From assembly GCA_022841475.1 (NCBI GenBank), contig JALHRJ010000030.1, forward strand, positions 1 through 50,698: a stretch of 50,698 nucleotides of DNA, read 5' to 3'. Shown piece after piece: positions 33,093 through 41,537 of the stretch. The stretch comes from Cyclobacteriaceae bacterium (GTDB lineage: Bacteria > Bacteroidota > Bacteroidia > Cytophagales > Cyclobacteriaceae). Positions within the stretch are counted from its first letter, which is position 1; every line of letters starts with the position of its first letter. A program made the translations under genes and the position numbers. Below the pieces are notes generated by a model. It was not told the origin of the DNA. It made no database searches and saw only the letters and a program-made list of their open reading frames with translations.

Positions 33093-33704
33093 TTAACTGT
33101 GGTGGATAGTCCAGAGCTTTTCTGCCTTTTCTTTTGTTCGTGCCAGTAGTTTTGAGGCTTGTCCAACGGAGATTTGCAGTTCGCCTGCGATTTCTGTTAC
33201 TGTAAACTCCTTATTCATGTGCAGGTCGAAAACCTTGATCTCCTTCGGAAGAAAGTTATTGGCTTTCATCACCGATTCAGAAAAGATGATCTGATAGTCC
33301 AGATCAAAGTCCGTTGTCGTGGAGAATTCAGGTTCAGCAGTGAAATTGGAAATGTAGTCCGAATTACCATCGTAGTCCATATCGATTGTCTGGACATACA
33401 ACTCCACCTCATGGGTAGATGACTTCTTGACATTCTTCCGATAGAAATCAATCATGCGGTACTTGATCGCCCGCACGGCATAGGGTCTGAACTCCTGCAT
33501 GGGTGGCAGGATAATGAACTTCTGCATCGCATCGAGCAATGCTAAAGATCCTTCCTGATAAAAGTCGTCCTCGTACTTTTGCGGGTACTTTCGGGTGAGA
33601 CTTACGATGGCTGGTTTGAACTCTTTGAGAAGGCTCTCAAAAGTGACAGGCAGGTTGCCTGGAATGGTGTTTGGGCCCACCGGGCCAGATGTAGACTGGT
33701 GCAT
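33093..33704 (-). CDS. Sigma-70 family-like factor heading the defence operon
   Basis: This 203-residue protein has a region-2-like segment (YPQKYEDDFYQEGSLALLDA, then FRPYAVRAIKYRMIDFYRK) and a C-terminal region-4-like HTH (FTVTEIAGELQISVGQASKL, about residues 165-190). An acidic linker between them is longer than usual. It could be an alternative sigma factor for the operon itself or a non-sigma HTH adaptor that reused the fold. A palindrome covers the ribosome-binding site ahead of its ATG. Confidence 0.82.
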   Translation of the reverse strand: MHQSTSGPVGPNTIPGNLPVTFESLLKEFKPAIVSLTRKYPQKYEDDFYQEGSLALLDAMQKFIILPPMQEFRPYAVRAIKYRMIDFYRKNVKKSSTHEVELYVQTIDMDYDGNSDYISNFTAEPEFSTTTDFDLDYQIIFSESVMKANNFLPKEIKVFDLHMNKEFTVTEIAGELQISVGQASKLLARTKEKAEKLWTIHHS

Positions 33705-33707
33705 ACG

Positions 33708-33739
33708 CTCCTTGGTTATTGTTTAACAATTCCAAGGAG
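33708..33739 (-). promoter_or_regulatory. Palindrome over the ribosome-binding site of the defence operon
   Basis: On the plus strand: CTCCTTGG, TT, ATTGTT, T, AACAAT, T, CCAAGGAG. On the minus strand the AAGGAG ends three bases before the ATG of the sigma-like gene, so a folded mRNA would hide it. The same palindrome could be a protein-binding operator. Confidence 0.7.
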
Positions 33740-33931
33740 AGCATCCTGACACGTTTACCTGTTAGCGCCAGCCCTATGGGCCAGCCTGGGATAAACCCGC
33801 CTTGGGTTTTCAAATTTACTTTAAGAACATGATTTTTCAACGTCCTTACTATTAGATACGTAAAAAACGAAGAAATCTTTCCTCAATCAGCGACTTTTTT
33901 GAAAAATCGTTCCAAAACCGTCTTTTTTGCC
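33740..33931. other. Leader region of the defence operon with extra small hairpin
   Basis: No gene seen. AAACCC, GCCTT, GGGTTT at about 33793-33810 form a short stem, and the rest is AT-rich and probably promoter-bearing. Confidence 0.4.
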
Positions 33932-34282
33932 TCATTTCGGGGCGTATTGGTCATAAAGCTTCTCTCTTTCCTTTTCGAAGAAGTCATCCGTGTCATCTAT
34001 CTTGGATCCCGTGATCTTCTCGATGCCTTTATAGAACCTCGGGCTTGGCCGGTTTCGCATCTTGTTCACAATGACAATGCCCAGGAATACCTGGCTATCC
34101 TTGTAGGATTTAGCAGATATGTCATCCAAGACATCATAGAGTTCGTTCATCTGGGTTTCCTCGCTAAAGTTCAATCCCAGTTTTACCTTCTCATTCAGTT
34201 TCACATATCCTGTAGTGGACTTCTTTTTCGCCAGTCCTATCAAGAAATCCCTGATTTGGCTTTTTTTGGTTTCGTCAAGCAT
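33932..34282 (-). CDS. Small protein of unknown function upstream of the defence operon
   Basis: This 116-residue protein has the segment YKDSQVFLGIVIVNKMRNRP, similar in layout to the LPLLSALVVNK-type segment of several small bacterial proteins next to DNA-processing genes. No catalytic motif is clear. It is on the same strand as the defence operon, with a gap of 227 bases carrying the palindrome. It might be a separate small regulator or an unrelated gene. Confidence 0.5.
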   Translation of the reverse strand: MLDETKKSQIRDFLIGLAKKKSTTGYVKLNEKVKLGLNFSEETQMNELYDVLDDISAKSYKDSQVFLGIVIVNKMRNRPSPRFYKGIEKITGSKIDDTDDFFEKEREKLYDQYAPK

Positions 34283-34340
34283 AGTTGTCGTATAAACTCA
34301 AGAACTAGCACATACTGCAGGCAGCCGAAGGTATTGTCAA

Positions 34341-34357
34341 CTCCTGTCAATCAGGAG
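34341..34357. repeat. Small hairpin between divergent genes
   Basis: CTCCTG, TCAAT, CAGGAG in the gap between the 116-residue gene and the YunG-like gene. No T-run, so likely an operator or an unremarkable stem. Confidence 0.4.
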
Positions 34358-34448
34358 GCGGTTCGCACCTGAAACTGAACTATTTGTGCTTTTTCTTTGT
34401 AATTTTAGATGAAAATAAGGGTTTTGCAAGAAAGCAAGATTGAAACTT

Positions 34449-34838
34449 ATGGAAAGTGAGGGAAAAAAAAATTTACGTGAGGCGTTTTTGAAGAGTTGGA
34501 GCCGTGAAACGTCTTACCCGAGGACAAAAGATCAATGGAACGCGAGAAACCCCGCATTTGGGCAGTGCGCTGTCACCAGTTTGGTTGTGAATGATATGTA
34601 TGGCGGGAAAATTGTTTATAACACAGACTATCATCACTACTGGAATGTGCTTGATGATGGGACTGTGATCGATTTAACCAGAGAACAATTTGGAAAGAAT
34701 GTCGATATCAAACCACAAGGCGATGCAACTAGAGAACATATGCTTTATTCGGAAGCGGCCGGACGAGCGTTAACACTCCAACGTTACAACTTGCTTAAAG
34801 AGCGAGTAGAAAGGAATCTTCTATTTCTTGTTGAATAG
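34449..34838 (+). CDS. YunG-like protein
   Basis: I chose the ATG at 34449 (129 residues) over the TTG at 34440. It has the YunG pattern: FLKSWSRETSYP, FGQCAVTSLVVNDMYGGKI with an invariant-looking Cys, YHHYWNVLDDGTVIDLTREQ with His and Asp, and a C-terminal helix. The Cys-His-Asp placement is that of a papain- or transglutaminase-like fold, but I know no activity. It is convergent with the next gene and overlaps its end by 18 bases. Confidence 0.75.
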   Translation: MESEGKKNLREAFLKSWSRETSYPRTKDQWNARNPAFGQCAVTSLVVNDMYGGKIVYNTDYHHYWNVLDDGTVIDLTREQFGKNVDIKPQGDATREHMLYSEAAGRALTLQRYNLLKERVERNLLFLVE

Positions 34839-35858
34839 GTAAAATAGCCTTGCTGTACCCCAAGCTGCAACAAACAAACCAAATATTTTAATGCTAATAA
34901 GAATCCAAGAATTTTGTACAATCTTGCTAAGGTCGACTGTGACCATAGCTCCACCGAGAAAGACAAAAACTGAGATCAGAAAATATCGCCAGAACCTTGC
35001 AGAGTCTTTCCTAACTTTAAAAAGTATAACTGTACAGTAATAGGTTGAATCGGCTATTGGTGCGACACCCTTTCTATTGGATAGTATTCTGAGGACATTT
35101 ACGGGGGAACTAATATCACCTAACAATAGACCGGTGAGTTTGAAGTACCGATCATCAATGTCGACACCCGGAATTATAGAATCTCCAATGTTTGTCTTTA
35201 TGTCTATACCTTCTAGGATGGTTTTAATGTAGTTCAGTTCCAGCTTTTTATTGGCTGTGGTGTCAAAGAGAGAAAGCTTAACAATGTAGGTTTTTCCTTC
35301 TGTAATTTTAAAGTACGACTCATATGTATTCAACTCACATTCGGGTTTCAACTCTGTCTTGTCCTTGTTTTGAAATTTTAAGTGAAAAAACAACTCGATA
35401 CCGAGATTAGGTATAGCGGATAGTTTCGAGATAGTTTTGTTCCAATTGATTGGTGATAATTCAGGCGCAACTACACGCCAACCTAAGTATTTCTTTTGAG
35501 GTATTTCAGCCGGATCGAATTTTGAAATGTCCTCTTTGACGTCAACAAAAGTACCGAGTTTGAAATATACATGATACAAGTCAGTGTTATCCTCTTTAAA
35601 TATCTTGACTATTGAAGCCTTTCTGATTACAGTAAACCCTATGTCGCTGTTTAGTTTGTCTTTATTGTTATGAACAAAGATTACAAGCGCTGATGATTGA
35701 TCCAGCGTATCCCTACCTGCGACACGTTTAATAATTTCCTTTGATACATACTCTTCTTTGTACCTGAAATGATAGCAGTAATCGTCTGGCAGGGATGCAA
35801 TAGCAAAAATGTCTTGCTTGAAAACTGGATAGTAGTCTGAAGAAAACAATAGTATCAT
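34821..35858 (-). CDS. Protein with two C-terminal membrane segments, unknown function
   Basis: This 345-residue protein has a long, mainly beta soluble part (residues 1-285, with YESYFKITEGKTYIVKLSLF) and two membrane segments at the C-terminus (FWRYFLISVFVFLGGAMVTV and SWILISIKIFGLFVAAWGTA). This layout, a sensor-like domain with a 2-TM end, occurs in defence effectors, but I see no family match. It begins 46 bases downstream of rteC on the same strand. Confidence 0.6.
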   Translation of the reverse strand: MILLFSSDYYPVFKQDIFAIASLPDDYCYHFRYKEEYVSKEIIKRVAGRDTLDQSSALVIFVHNNKDKLNSDIGFTVIRKASIVKIFKEDNTDLYHVYFKLGTFVDVKEDISKFDPAEIPQKKYLGWRVVAPELSPINWNKTISKLSAIPNLGIELFFHLKFQNKDKTELKPECELNTYESYFKITEGKTYIVKLSLFDTTANKKLELNYIKTILEGIDIKTNIGDSIIPGVDIDDRYFKLTGLLLGDISSPVNVLRILSNRKGVAPIADSTYYCTVILFKVRKDSARFWRYFLISVFVFLGGAMVTVDLSKIVQNSWILISIKIFGLFVAAWGTARLFYLFNKK

Positions 35859-35904
35859 ATGTTGCGCTGACTTTTCGATTCTTCAAGGTCGCCAAAAACT
35901 GCAA

Positions 35905-36702
35905 TTATTCATCCATCTTTTGAACCAATTTTGATCTCAATTGATCTATGAAGTTAGTTTGACCACTTTTGCGGATTCGGATTTGCTGAAAAACCCGGTA
36001 ATAATTACCAAGGTTCGTATCGAAAACAACCTGTATCGCATCGGCTATCTGCTTGATATCGGCAGCGCCATTGTTAAACACCTCTGCCAAATGCAGCGCA
36101 TATATCAATTCAATCAAATCTGTCTTGGAACCAGTCCATGTTAGAAAGGGTTGGACCATATCGGATTGGTTGAGCAACTTGAAAATATGATTCTTAACCA
36201 ATTCATTCGACAATATCTTGGCCAGTTTAATATCATATCCATTCGAAAAATTCTCATCCCAATTAAGTGTCTTGGGATTCGTATGTTGGCGGGTAAAGTA
36301 ATGCGTGTCCATGAAGTCGCTGCCCGACATGCAGTATTCGTAGAACGCCATATTCTTCCTAACATATGCCTCAAGTCGTTTAAGAAGGTTGTGATAGTGC
36401 GTCTGCCTGCTTTTAACATCCTTGAATGAATCCGAAAGCCGAATTGCAAATATTTGCTTGTAATAAAAGTATTGACTGAGAAAGATCGGCTTCACTTCTT
36501 TAAAAAATTGAATTTCCTCGGTCTGGCTCTGAAACTTGTAGTTTCTGGCGAACGATTTCAATTCCCGAATCAATTCGCGGATAAAGTTCTGTGTCTTGCC
36601 AATCTTGATAATCTCGTCTTGGTCTGCATTCAGATTCTGCAATTCCAACTTCATTCTACCTTGCAGGCATTCTGAGAATTCAATGATATTCATAGATTTC
36701 AT
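35905..36702 (-). CDS. rteC: RteC-like regulator/accessory protein of the conjugative element
   Basis: This 265-residue helical protein has the RteC layout: FYKQ-type centre (FLSQYFYYKQIFAIRL), a His/Tyr-rich segment (DTHYFTRQHTN), and the family C-terminal stretch FDTNLGNYYRVFQQIRIRKS, SGQTNFIDQL. In CTnDOT RteC controls excision. Its start overlaps the coupling-protein stop by four bases (ATGA-type), so it is made with the transfer genes. Confidence 0.85.
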   Translation of the reverse strand: MKSMNIIEFSECLQGRMKLELQNLNADQDEIIKIGKTQNFIRELIRELKSFARNYKFQSQTEEIQFFKEVKPIFLSQYFYYKQIFAIRLSDSFKDVKSRQTHYHNLLKRLEAYVRKNMAFYEYCMSGSDFMDTHYFTRQHTNPKTLNWDENFSNGYDIKLAKILSNELVKNHIFKLLNQSDMVQPFLTWTGSKTDLIELIYALHLAEVFNNGAADIKQIADAIQVVFDTNLGNYYRVFQQIRIRKSGQTNFIDQLRSKLVQKMDE

Positions 36703-38648
36703 TTTTTCAAGGCTTTGAGTTTGTCTTCAATAATTTGGTTGATTTCGTTTTTGATGCGGAAATAGTTCTGTTGTATCTCGTAATGGCTCACGTTACGAAT
36801 CTGTGGAATAGGTTTATACCCCAGTTCTTCCTTGCGAAGGGCTTCATGGTCATTTAATATTTCTGCATGAAAAACTTTCAGGTCGATCTTTTGATCAGGA
36901 TCATCGGCTACGGTTCCGACAAATTCACCGGAAGATAATGCTGCTATTTTAGAAGGTGGAATCGCAAAATCAAGTTGGGTTGAGCGACTGATTGATGTTT
37001 CAGTTGTATTAATGGAGATGCTTTCGCGTTCCTGCACAATCTTGCCAAACCGTTCCGATAGAAGTTTTGCAGTATCACCCACCACCTGGCCGCTGATGAC
37101 GTTGCCCACAATGTTCATGATTACTTCTGCCTGGTCTTTTCCATAATCCTTTTTTAGCTGGCTGTAATCCTGAACCGCCAGTGTTGTGGCGACCCTGTTG
37201 GCACGGGCTGTTGCAATCAATCCATCAATGCCGTTAAAGTAGATGGTCGGGAACTCATCAAAGATCAAACTGCATTTCTGTTGATGCTTTTTGTTAACCA
37301 GTTTGATCACCCTCGAAATGTAGAGTGAAAGAACGGCTCCATAGATTTGCTGCTTCTGCGGATTGTTGCCCATGGATACCAGTTTGGGTTCTTTTGGGTT
37401 GTTGATATCGAGCGTGAAGTCATTTCCAGACAACACATAATATAATTGGGGTGATGAGAGCCGAGCCATGCTGATCTTGGCACTGGCGATCTGACCTTCG
37501 AGTTGCTCCATCGCCTCGTTCCTGAAAGCCGACTCGAACGGATTAATCAGCACATCAATTTCCGGTTCGGTGCGTAGCAACTTAAAAAGCTGTGGGTATT
37601 CCAGTTGCATGAGTTCAATGACATGGGGAAGTGTACAAAATTTTCCGTCCTCATACTTTCGCAAGAACCAGATAATGCCGGTGACAAAGTTGATGGGTGA
37701 TTCGACAAAGAAATCACCCTGCTTCTTGATCCATTCTCGGTTTAGTCCGAGCATGATTGTCCTTGATGACTCCGTGGCATCGGTGATGTCTTCCATTGTG
37801 GCGGGGTCTAACGGGTTGCACCGGTGTGACCTTGAGAGATCTTCAAAGTTGATCACATAGAACTTAGGCAATACCGGATACACCTTTGCATTTCTTAATA
37901 AGGTGTTGTAGGCAATCCGTGTAAGGTCATCGTACTTGAAATCATAGATGAACATGGCGAAGCCTTTCCGGATGTGCTGCGTGATAATATGCCTGACTAC
38001 GAAATACGACTTACCTGCTCCGGGTGTACCGATCACCAATGAAGAACGGAACGGGTTAATCACATTGATCCAGCTTTTCCGCCTCTTGCCTTGTAGGTAA
38101 TACGCAGCCGGAAGGTTAATGGAATATTCATTCTCCAGCAATCTTTCTTCCTGCGGAAAGGATTCATTGAGCTTGTTAAAAATGTCCTTGCGAAAATTGA
38201 GTTTAATCAATCGCGACAACCACGTTCCCCCGGTCAGGATCAGAAGGTATCCCAGGATACTTAATCCGATATACACCCCTCCGGCCATTGTCCAATCAAT
38301 AGCAGTGAAAAGGATAGTGTGACACAGAAAGAAGACCAGCGCCCCACTTATAATATAGAGCACCGCCATCCGCACGCTGATCTTTTCCTCTTTCTTGCCT
38401 TTTGCGCCAATTAATGAAATGATGAGTAAGCCAAAAGAAAACATCTTTGCATTATAGACACTGTCAAACATTCCTGTGTTCCGGAGACCGAGTACAATTC
38501 GGTCAACAAACTCCGAAGTCAAACTCCATCCGCGCAAGACTCCGTGCAGGTAGAAGTAGAAATGAAACAAAAGAATGACAATACTCAGCAACCTGATAAA
38601 GTCAATGATCTTGCGTAATGCTTGTTCGTTCTCGCCTGTTTGTGCCAT
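36699..38648 (-). CDS. Type IV coupling protein (TraG/TraD/MobC type)
   Basis: This 649-residue protein has four N-terminal membrane segments (residues 15-35, 70-82, 92-112 and 120-140), Walker A VIGTPGAGKSYF (about residue 207) and Walker B CSLIFDEFPTIYF, with ATARANRVATTLAVQDYSQL after it. It links relaxosome to the mating channel. In Bacteroides elements it is often called MobC or TraG; I leave the symbol open to avoid confusion with the VirB4 TraG. Confidence 0.93.
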   Translation of the reverse strand: MAQTGENEQALRKIIDFIRLLSIVILLFHFYFYLHGVLRGWSLTSEFVDRIVLGLRNTGMFDSVYNAKMFSFGLLIISLIGAKGKKEEKISVRMAVLYIISGALVFFLCHTILFTAIDWTMAGGVYIGLSILGYLLILTGGTWLSRLIKLNFRKDIFNKLNESFPQEERLLENEYSINLPAAYYLQGKRRKSWINVINPFRSSLVIGTPGAGKSYFVVRHIITQHIRKGFAMFIYDFKYDDLTRIAYNTLLRNAKVYPVLPKFYVINFEDLSRSHRCNPLDPATMEDITDATESSRTIMLGLNREWIKKQGDFFVESPINFVTGIIWFLRKYEDGKFCTLPHVIELMQLEYPQLFKLLRTEPEIDVLINPFESAFRNEAMEQLEGQIASAKISMARLSSPQLYYVLSGNDFTLDINNPKEPKLVSMGNNPQKQQIYGAVLSLYISRVIKLVNKKHQQKCSLIFDEFPTIYFNGIDGLIATARANRVATTLAVQDYSQLKKDYGKDQAEVIMNIVGNVISGQVVGDTAKLLSERFGKIVQERESISINTTETSISRSTQLDFAIPPSKIAALSSGEFVGTVADDPDQKIDLKVFHAEILNDHEALRKEELGYKPIPQIRNVSHYEIQQNYFRIKNEINQIIEDKLKALKK

Positions 38649-38660
38649 TTTGATTTCCGT

Positions 38661-39893
38661 TTAAAGTGATTTTCCTTTTCTTCTGCGCTTCCTTCTGCGT
38701 CTTTTTACTGCTGCATTGGGTGAAGTGTGATCGACTGGATCTGCATGAATAAGGTCAGTTACGAGTTGTTCAAACCCGGTAGTCGCATGATCATCCTGTG
38801 CGGATGGATTCAACCACTCACTGCGTGGAGCAACTCCATCCATTTTCGTGAGTCGTTCCGTAAGCGACTTCGCACTGTATGCCTTGCCGAGATCGCTGCC
38901 ATTAAAGACCACTCTCATCTTGTTATCGACAAACGTGATCCCATAAATCCGGCCTTCATCATTTTTGCGAAAGAGCACGCGAATGCGCACCTTCCTCAAT
39001 GCGTATTCAAACGCTGCCCGCGTTAAGGACTTCTTCCCATTGAACGCCTCATCAATACACTTCTTCAGTCGCTCTTTATGTGGAGCCCGCAATGCTTCAT
39101 TCAGTTTGAATTGCTTTTCGAGATACTTCATGGTTGGCTTTCCATAGATCGAGCTTGCCTTGATGGGTACACCTACTTTATTTCCATCAATATCCAGAAG
39201 CCGATAAAGCAGTCCATTTTTAGCATGCATCTGCGACCGCTCACTTCCACGATCAGCCATGATGTTGTTTTGAAACAGTACCGCATTAAATTCTGGTAGC
39301 GATGTGTATTTGTATGCGCGAACTGCAAACCTTACTGCGTTCGATATGCTTCGCTTGGTTTCCGCTTTGCCATATTCAATTTTACCCGGATCAATAGTCG
39401 ACTTCTCAGTAATCTCTTGCTCTCTTCCTGATGCTTTGACCAGTTTAAAATCTTCTTCAATTTCTTTCCGTGCTTTCTCCGATTGGTTCTTTCCAATGTT
39501 GTACAACTCAATGCGTTTGCCATCCCGTTGGATGTTGGTGGTGACAATGTGAACATGCGGATGCGCAGCATCGAAATGTTGGTACACCAAATACGGTTGA
39601 TTACCAAATCCGATTTTATCCATGTAGGTTGAAGCGATTCCAGTCAGCGTGTCCTGGTTAAGTTTTTCACTTGCATGGAAGTTGAGTGAAATGTGTACCG
39701 CTTTGGTAGTTGCTCTCCGGTTCATGTTCATAAAATTTTCAAAGCCCTTCAACTTCGCATTGAAAGAAAGTTTCTCCACTTCCTGTCCGAACAAATTTTC
39801 ATGAATGCACTTCGCCACACCTTCCATGACCTTGTTCTCGTTGTAGTTGAGAATACCGCGTATGTCTTTTCCACTGTTCACTTTCGCAACCAT
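38661..39893 (-). CDS. Relaxase/mobilisation nuclease (MobB/BmgA type)
   Basis: This 410-residue protein starts MVAKVNSGKDIRGILNYNE, the usual opening. The His metal triad is visible in FDAAHPHVHIVTTN (HxxxAHPHVH form). A basic C-terminal tail (RRRRKRRRKGKSL) likely binds DNA. It nicks oriT and carries the strand into the recipient. Its start overlaps the end of the MobA/MobC-like gene by 16 bases. Confidence 0.92.
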   Translation of the reverse strand: MVAKVNSGKDIRGILNYNENKVMEGVAKCIHENLFGQEVEKLSFNAKLKGFENFMNMNRRATTKAVHISLNFHASEKLNQDTLTGIASTYMDKIGFGNQPYLVYQHFDAAHPHVHIVTTNIQRDGKRIELYNIGKNQSEKARKEIEEDFKLVKASGREQEITEKSTIDPGKIEYGKAETKRSISNAVRFAVRAYKYTSLPEFNAVLFQNNIMADRGSERSQMHAKNGLLYRLLDIDGNKVGVPIKASSIYGKPTMKYLEKQFKLNEALRAPHKERLKKCIDEAFNGKKSLTRAAFEYALRKVRIRVLFRKNDEGRIYGITFVDNKMRVVFNGSDLGKAYSAKSLTERLTKMDGVAPRSEWLNPSAQDDHATTGFEQLVTDLIHADPVDHTSPNAAVKRRRRKRRRKGKSL

Positions 39894-40282
39894 GTTTTAG
39901 AGATTTCAGAAACTATCTTCAGCAACTCATCTACCTTGTTACCTACCTTCTTGTATTCATCGGATACTTTTAGAGCATGAAACATTTTTTGATTTGGGAT
40001 AGCTGTGCCGTGGAAGTAATGTGTGATCTGGTTGATGTTCTTACCGATGGCATTTAATTCTTTTCTGATCAGTGCCAGTTCAAGTGCGGTCGATTCCAGC
40101 GAAGCATCTTTGTGATACCAGTTGATCTGTTCCTTATACAAAATGCTGCGGGCGAGTTCAGAAACGGACCGGCAATTTGAGTGAGTGAGCCAGCGTTGCA
40201 ACTTCTCGAAGTAGATTTGTGAAAGGTGGACTGTCACCTTGTGTGTGATCTTCACAGCCGTATCAACTTTCCTGCGTGTCAT
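39878..40282 (-). CDS. Relaxosome accessory protein (MobA/MobC-like)
   Basis: This 134-residue protein has a ribbon-helix-helix-like N-terminus (VHLSQIYFEKLQRWLTHSNC) and the conserved IRKELNAIGKNINQITHYFH stretch of plasmid MobC-type proteins. It would bind oriT beside the relaxase. It lies directly downstream of the structured region proposed as oriT. Confidence 0.88.
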   Translation of the reverse strand: MTRRKVDTAVKITHKVTVHLSQIYFEKLQRWLTHSNCRSVSELARSILYKEQINWYHKDASLESTALELALIRKELNAIGKNINQITHYFHGTAIPNQKMFHALKVSDEYKKVGNKVDELLKIVSEISKTWLRK

Positions 40283-40348
40283 CGAATAGTATTTAGTAGT
40301 GAGTAGTTAGTATTGAGACACCTGAAGATTTTTATATGTACGATCTCA

Positions 40349-40450
40349 GAAAGCCGAGTTCCGAGGCTTTCCGGCACTGACTTTGTCAGGGTCTTGTGTA
40401 CGAATGCAGCAGCATTCGTACATCTTGCTGCCCGCGCAAAAGCCGCGGGC
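40349..40450. other. Four consecutive hairpins, candidate oriT
   Basis: In a row: GAAAGCC/GGCTTTC (40349-40371), CTGAC/GTCAG (40377-40389), GTACGAATGC/GCATTCGTAC with loop AGCA (40398-40421) and GCCCGCG/CGCGGGC with loop CAAAAGC (40430-40450). They lie in the 220-base gap before the mobilisation genes, where oriT is expected. Small open frames across them (for example 40279-40506, minus) read through the hairpins and look non-coding. Confidence 0.5.
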
Positions 40451-40502
40451 GATGAAGTTTGGAGGTTCTTAATCATACTTGTAGTAGTGGTTATTGTTGC
40501 GC

Positions 40503-40802
40503 TCATCGGCTGACTGGTTTTTGGGAAGAAGTTCCAACTCTGGAGTGAGTCAGTAACATGACTTCGATGTCCTCATAATTGTAATAAATGACTGCACCGA
40601 TTTTGGTGAAAGGGAGTACCCCCGTGTCGCGCAGTGCCTGAAGTTTGTACGGAGAAATGGTCAGCAGCCTACGCACTTCGTGTGACTTGAGCCACTTGCG
40701 CACAGGAGTCGGATGCTTCGCATTGATGATCTTCTGAATCTCTTCCAGAAGTTCAAGCTTGAATTTTTGTAAGTCTTCCAGTGTAATAATCGTTGTCGCC
40801 AT
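40503..40802 (-). CDS. Helix-turn-helix protein (excisionase-like)
   Basis: This 99-residue protein has a coiled N-terminus and a winged-helix DNA-binding motif (WLKSHEVRRLLTISPYKLQA, then LRDTGVLPFTKIGAVIYYN), typical of the small HTH proteins of Bacteroidetes elements. It probably binds near oriT or the excision site. It is divergent to the gene at 40994, with 190 bases between. Confidence 0.85.
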   Translation of the reverse strand: MATTIITLEDLQKFKLELLEEIQKIINAKHPTPVRKWLKSHEVRRLLTISPYKLQALRDTGVLPFTKIGAVIYYNYEDIEVMLLTHSRVGTSSQKPVSR

Positions 40803-40993
40803 ATCTTCAGATCATGGCACGAAGGAATCATGAATGCGCTTTTCAAAACAGTGACATGGGGAACGTCACCCTTGCTAACACCTTGTGAATGAGGAAGAAA
40901 ATTTCAACGTGTGAAAGAAAAAAAAACAGTAGAGGATTTATCGGCAACTATATACCAGTTGGGACAAAAATAAAAATTGATTAAATTCGACCT

Positions 40994-41263
40994 ATGGATA
41001 TTATTACGCATGACATCGATTGTGAAACTGCTGAGCAAGCCGCTATTACATGTCGAATATTAACTAAGAATAATCTTGCATTTGAAGAGGTGGAGTTCCT
41101 GCCTATTTCAGGTATACGCACAGCACGATTTATTATTAGCGTAAAAACGCACCAACATTATAATATACTTAGGAACGGTTTTATTCAAGATATTAATGAC
41201 ACCATCCAGATAGATGGTGACAAGAAGCATAGATATAATTGGGTTGGAAACAAAGCAACATGA
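40994..41263 (+). CDS. Small protein of unknown function
   Basis: This 89-residue polar protein (MDIITHDIDCETAEQAAITC) has no known family for me. Its stop overlaps by ATGA the start of the 34-residue membrane peptide gene, so the two look co-translated. Confidence 0.55.
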   Translation: MDIITHDIDCETAEQAAITCRILTKNNLAFEEVEFLPISGIRTARFIISVKTHQHYNILRNGFIQDINDTIQIDGDKKHRYNWVGNKAT

Positions 41264-41364
41264 CACCTGATTTGGAGTGGTACGAACTCATTATCGGCTT
41301 TATCGTATGGCTTGGCTGCCTATGGGTTTGCAGTGAGGCTTACGATGAACTTACTAAACGGTAA
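41260..41364 (+). CDS. 34-residue single-membrane-segment peptide
   Basis: ATG at 41260 overlaps the upstream stop (ATGA). The peptide reads MTPDLEWYELIIGFIVWLGC and then LWVCSEAYDELTKR, one hydrophobic segment with an acidic head and a short charged tail. Its coupling to the upstream gene is the main evidence that it is real. Confidence 0.5.
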   Translation: MTPDLEWYELIIGFIVWLGCLWVCSEAYDELTKR

Positions 41365-41454
41365 TCGCACGTTGAACTAATTATCTGGCAAGTAGATTTT
41401 GAGAATTATCACGATTATATCGAGAACCAATACTACCAGATACTTAAGTAATTC

Positions 41455-41474
41455 AAAAAAGGAGGAACCCCTCC
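41455..41474 (-). terminator. Terminator after the XRE-like gene
   Basis: Minus strand: GGAGG, GGTT, CCTCC, TTTTTT. It lies 64 bases after the stop of the XRE-like gene. Confidence 0.7.
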
Positions 41475-41537
41475 AACTATATACTCTCAGGAAAGGTAAG
41501 TACCCTACCTCATCAGGTGAAATTTATTTTTGAGGGA

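Noticed and set aside
33637..33840. Open frame upstream of the sigma-like gene, minus strand
   Set aside because: It overlaps the sigma-like gene start in another frame and the leader palindrome; no family features.
40279..40506. Open frame of 75 residues on the minus strand between the HTH and MobA/MobC-like genes
   Set aside because: It runs through four hairpins, has low-complexity sequence, and an open frame also exists on the other strand; better explained as structured non-coding DNA.
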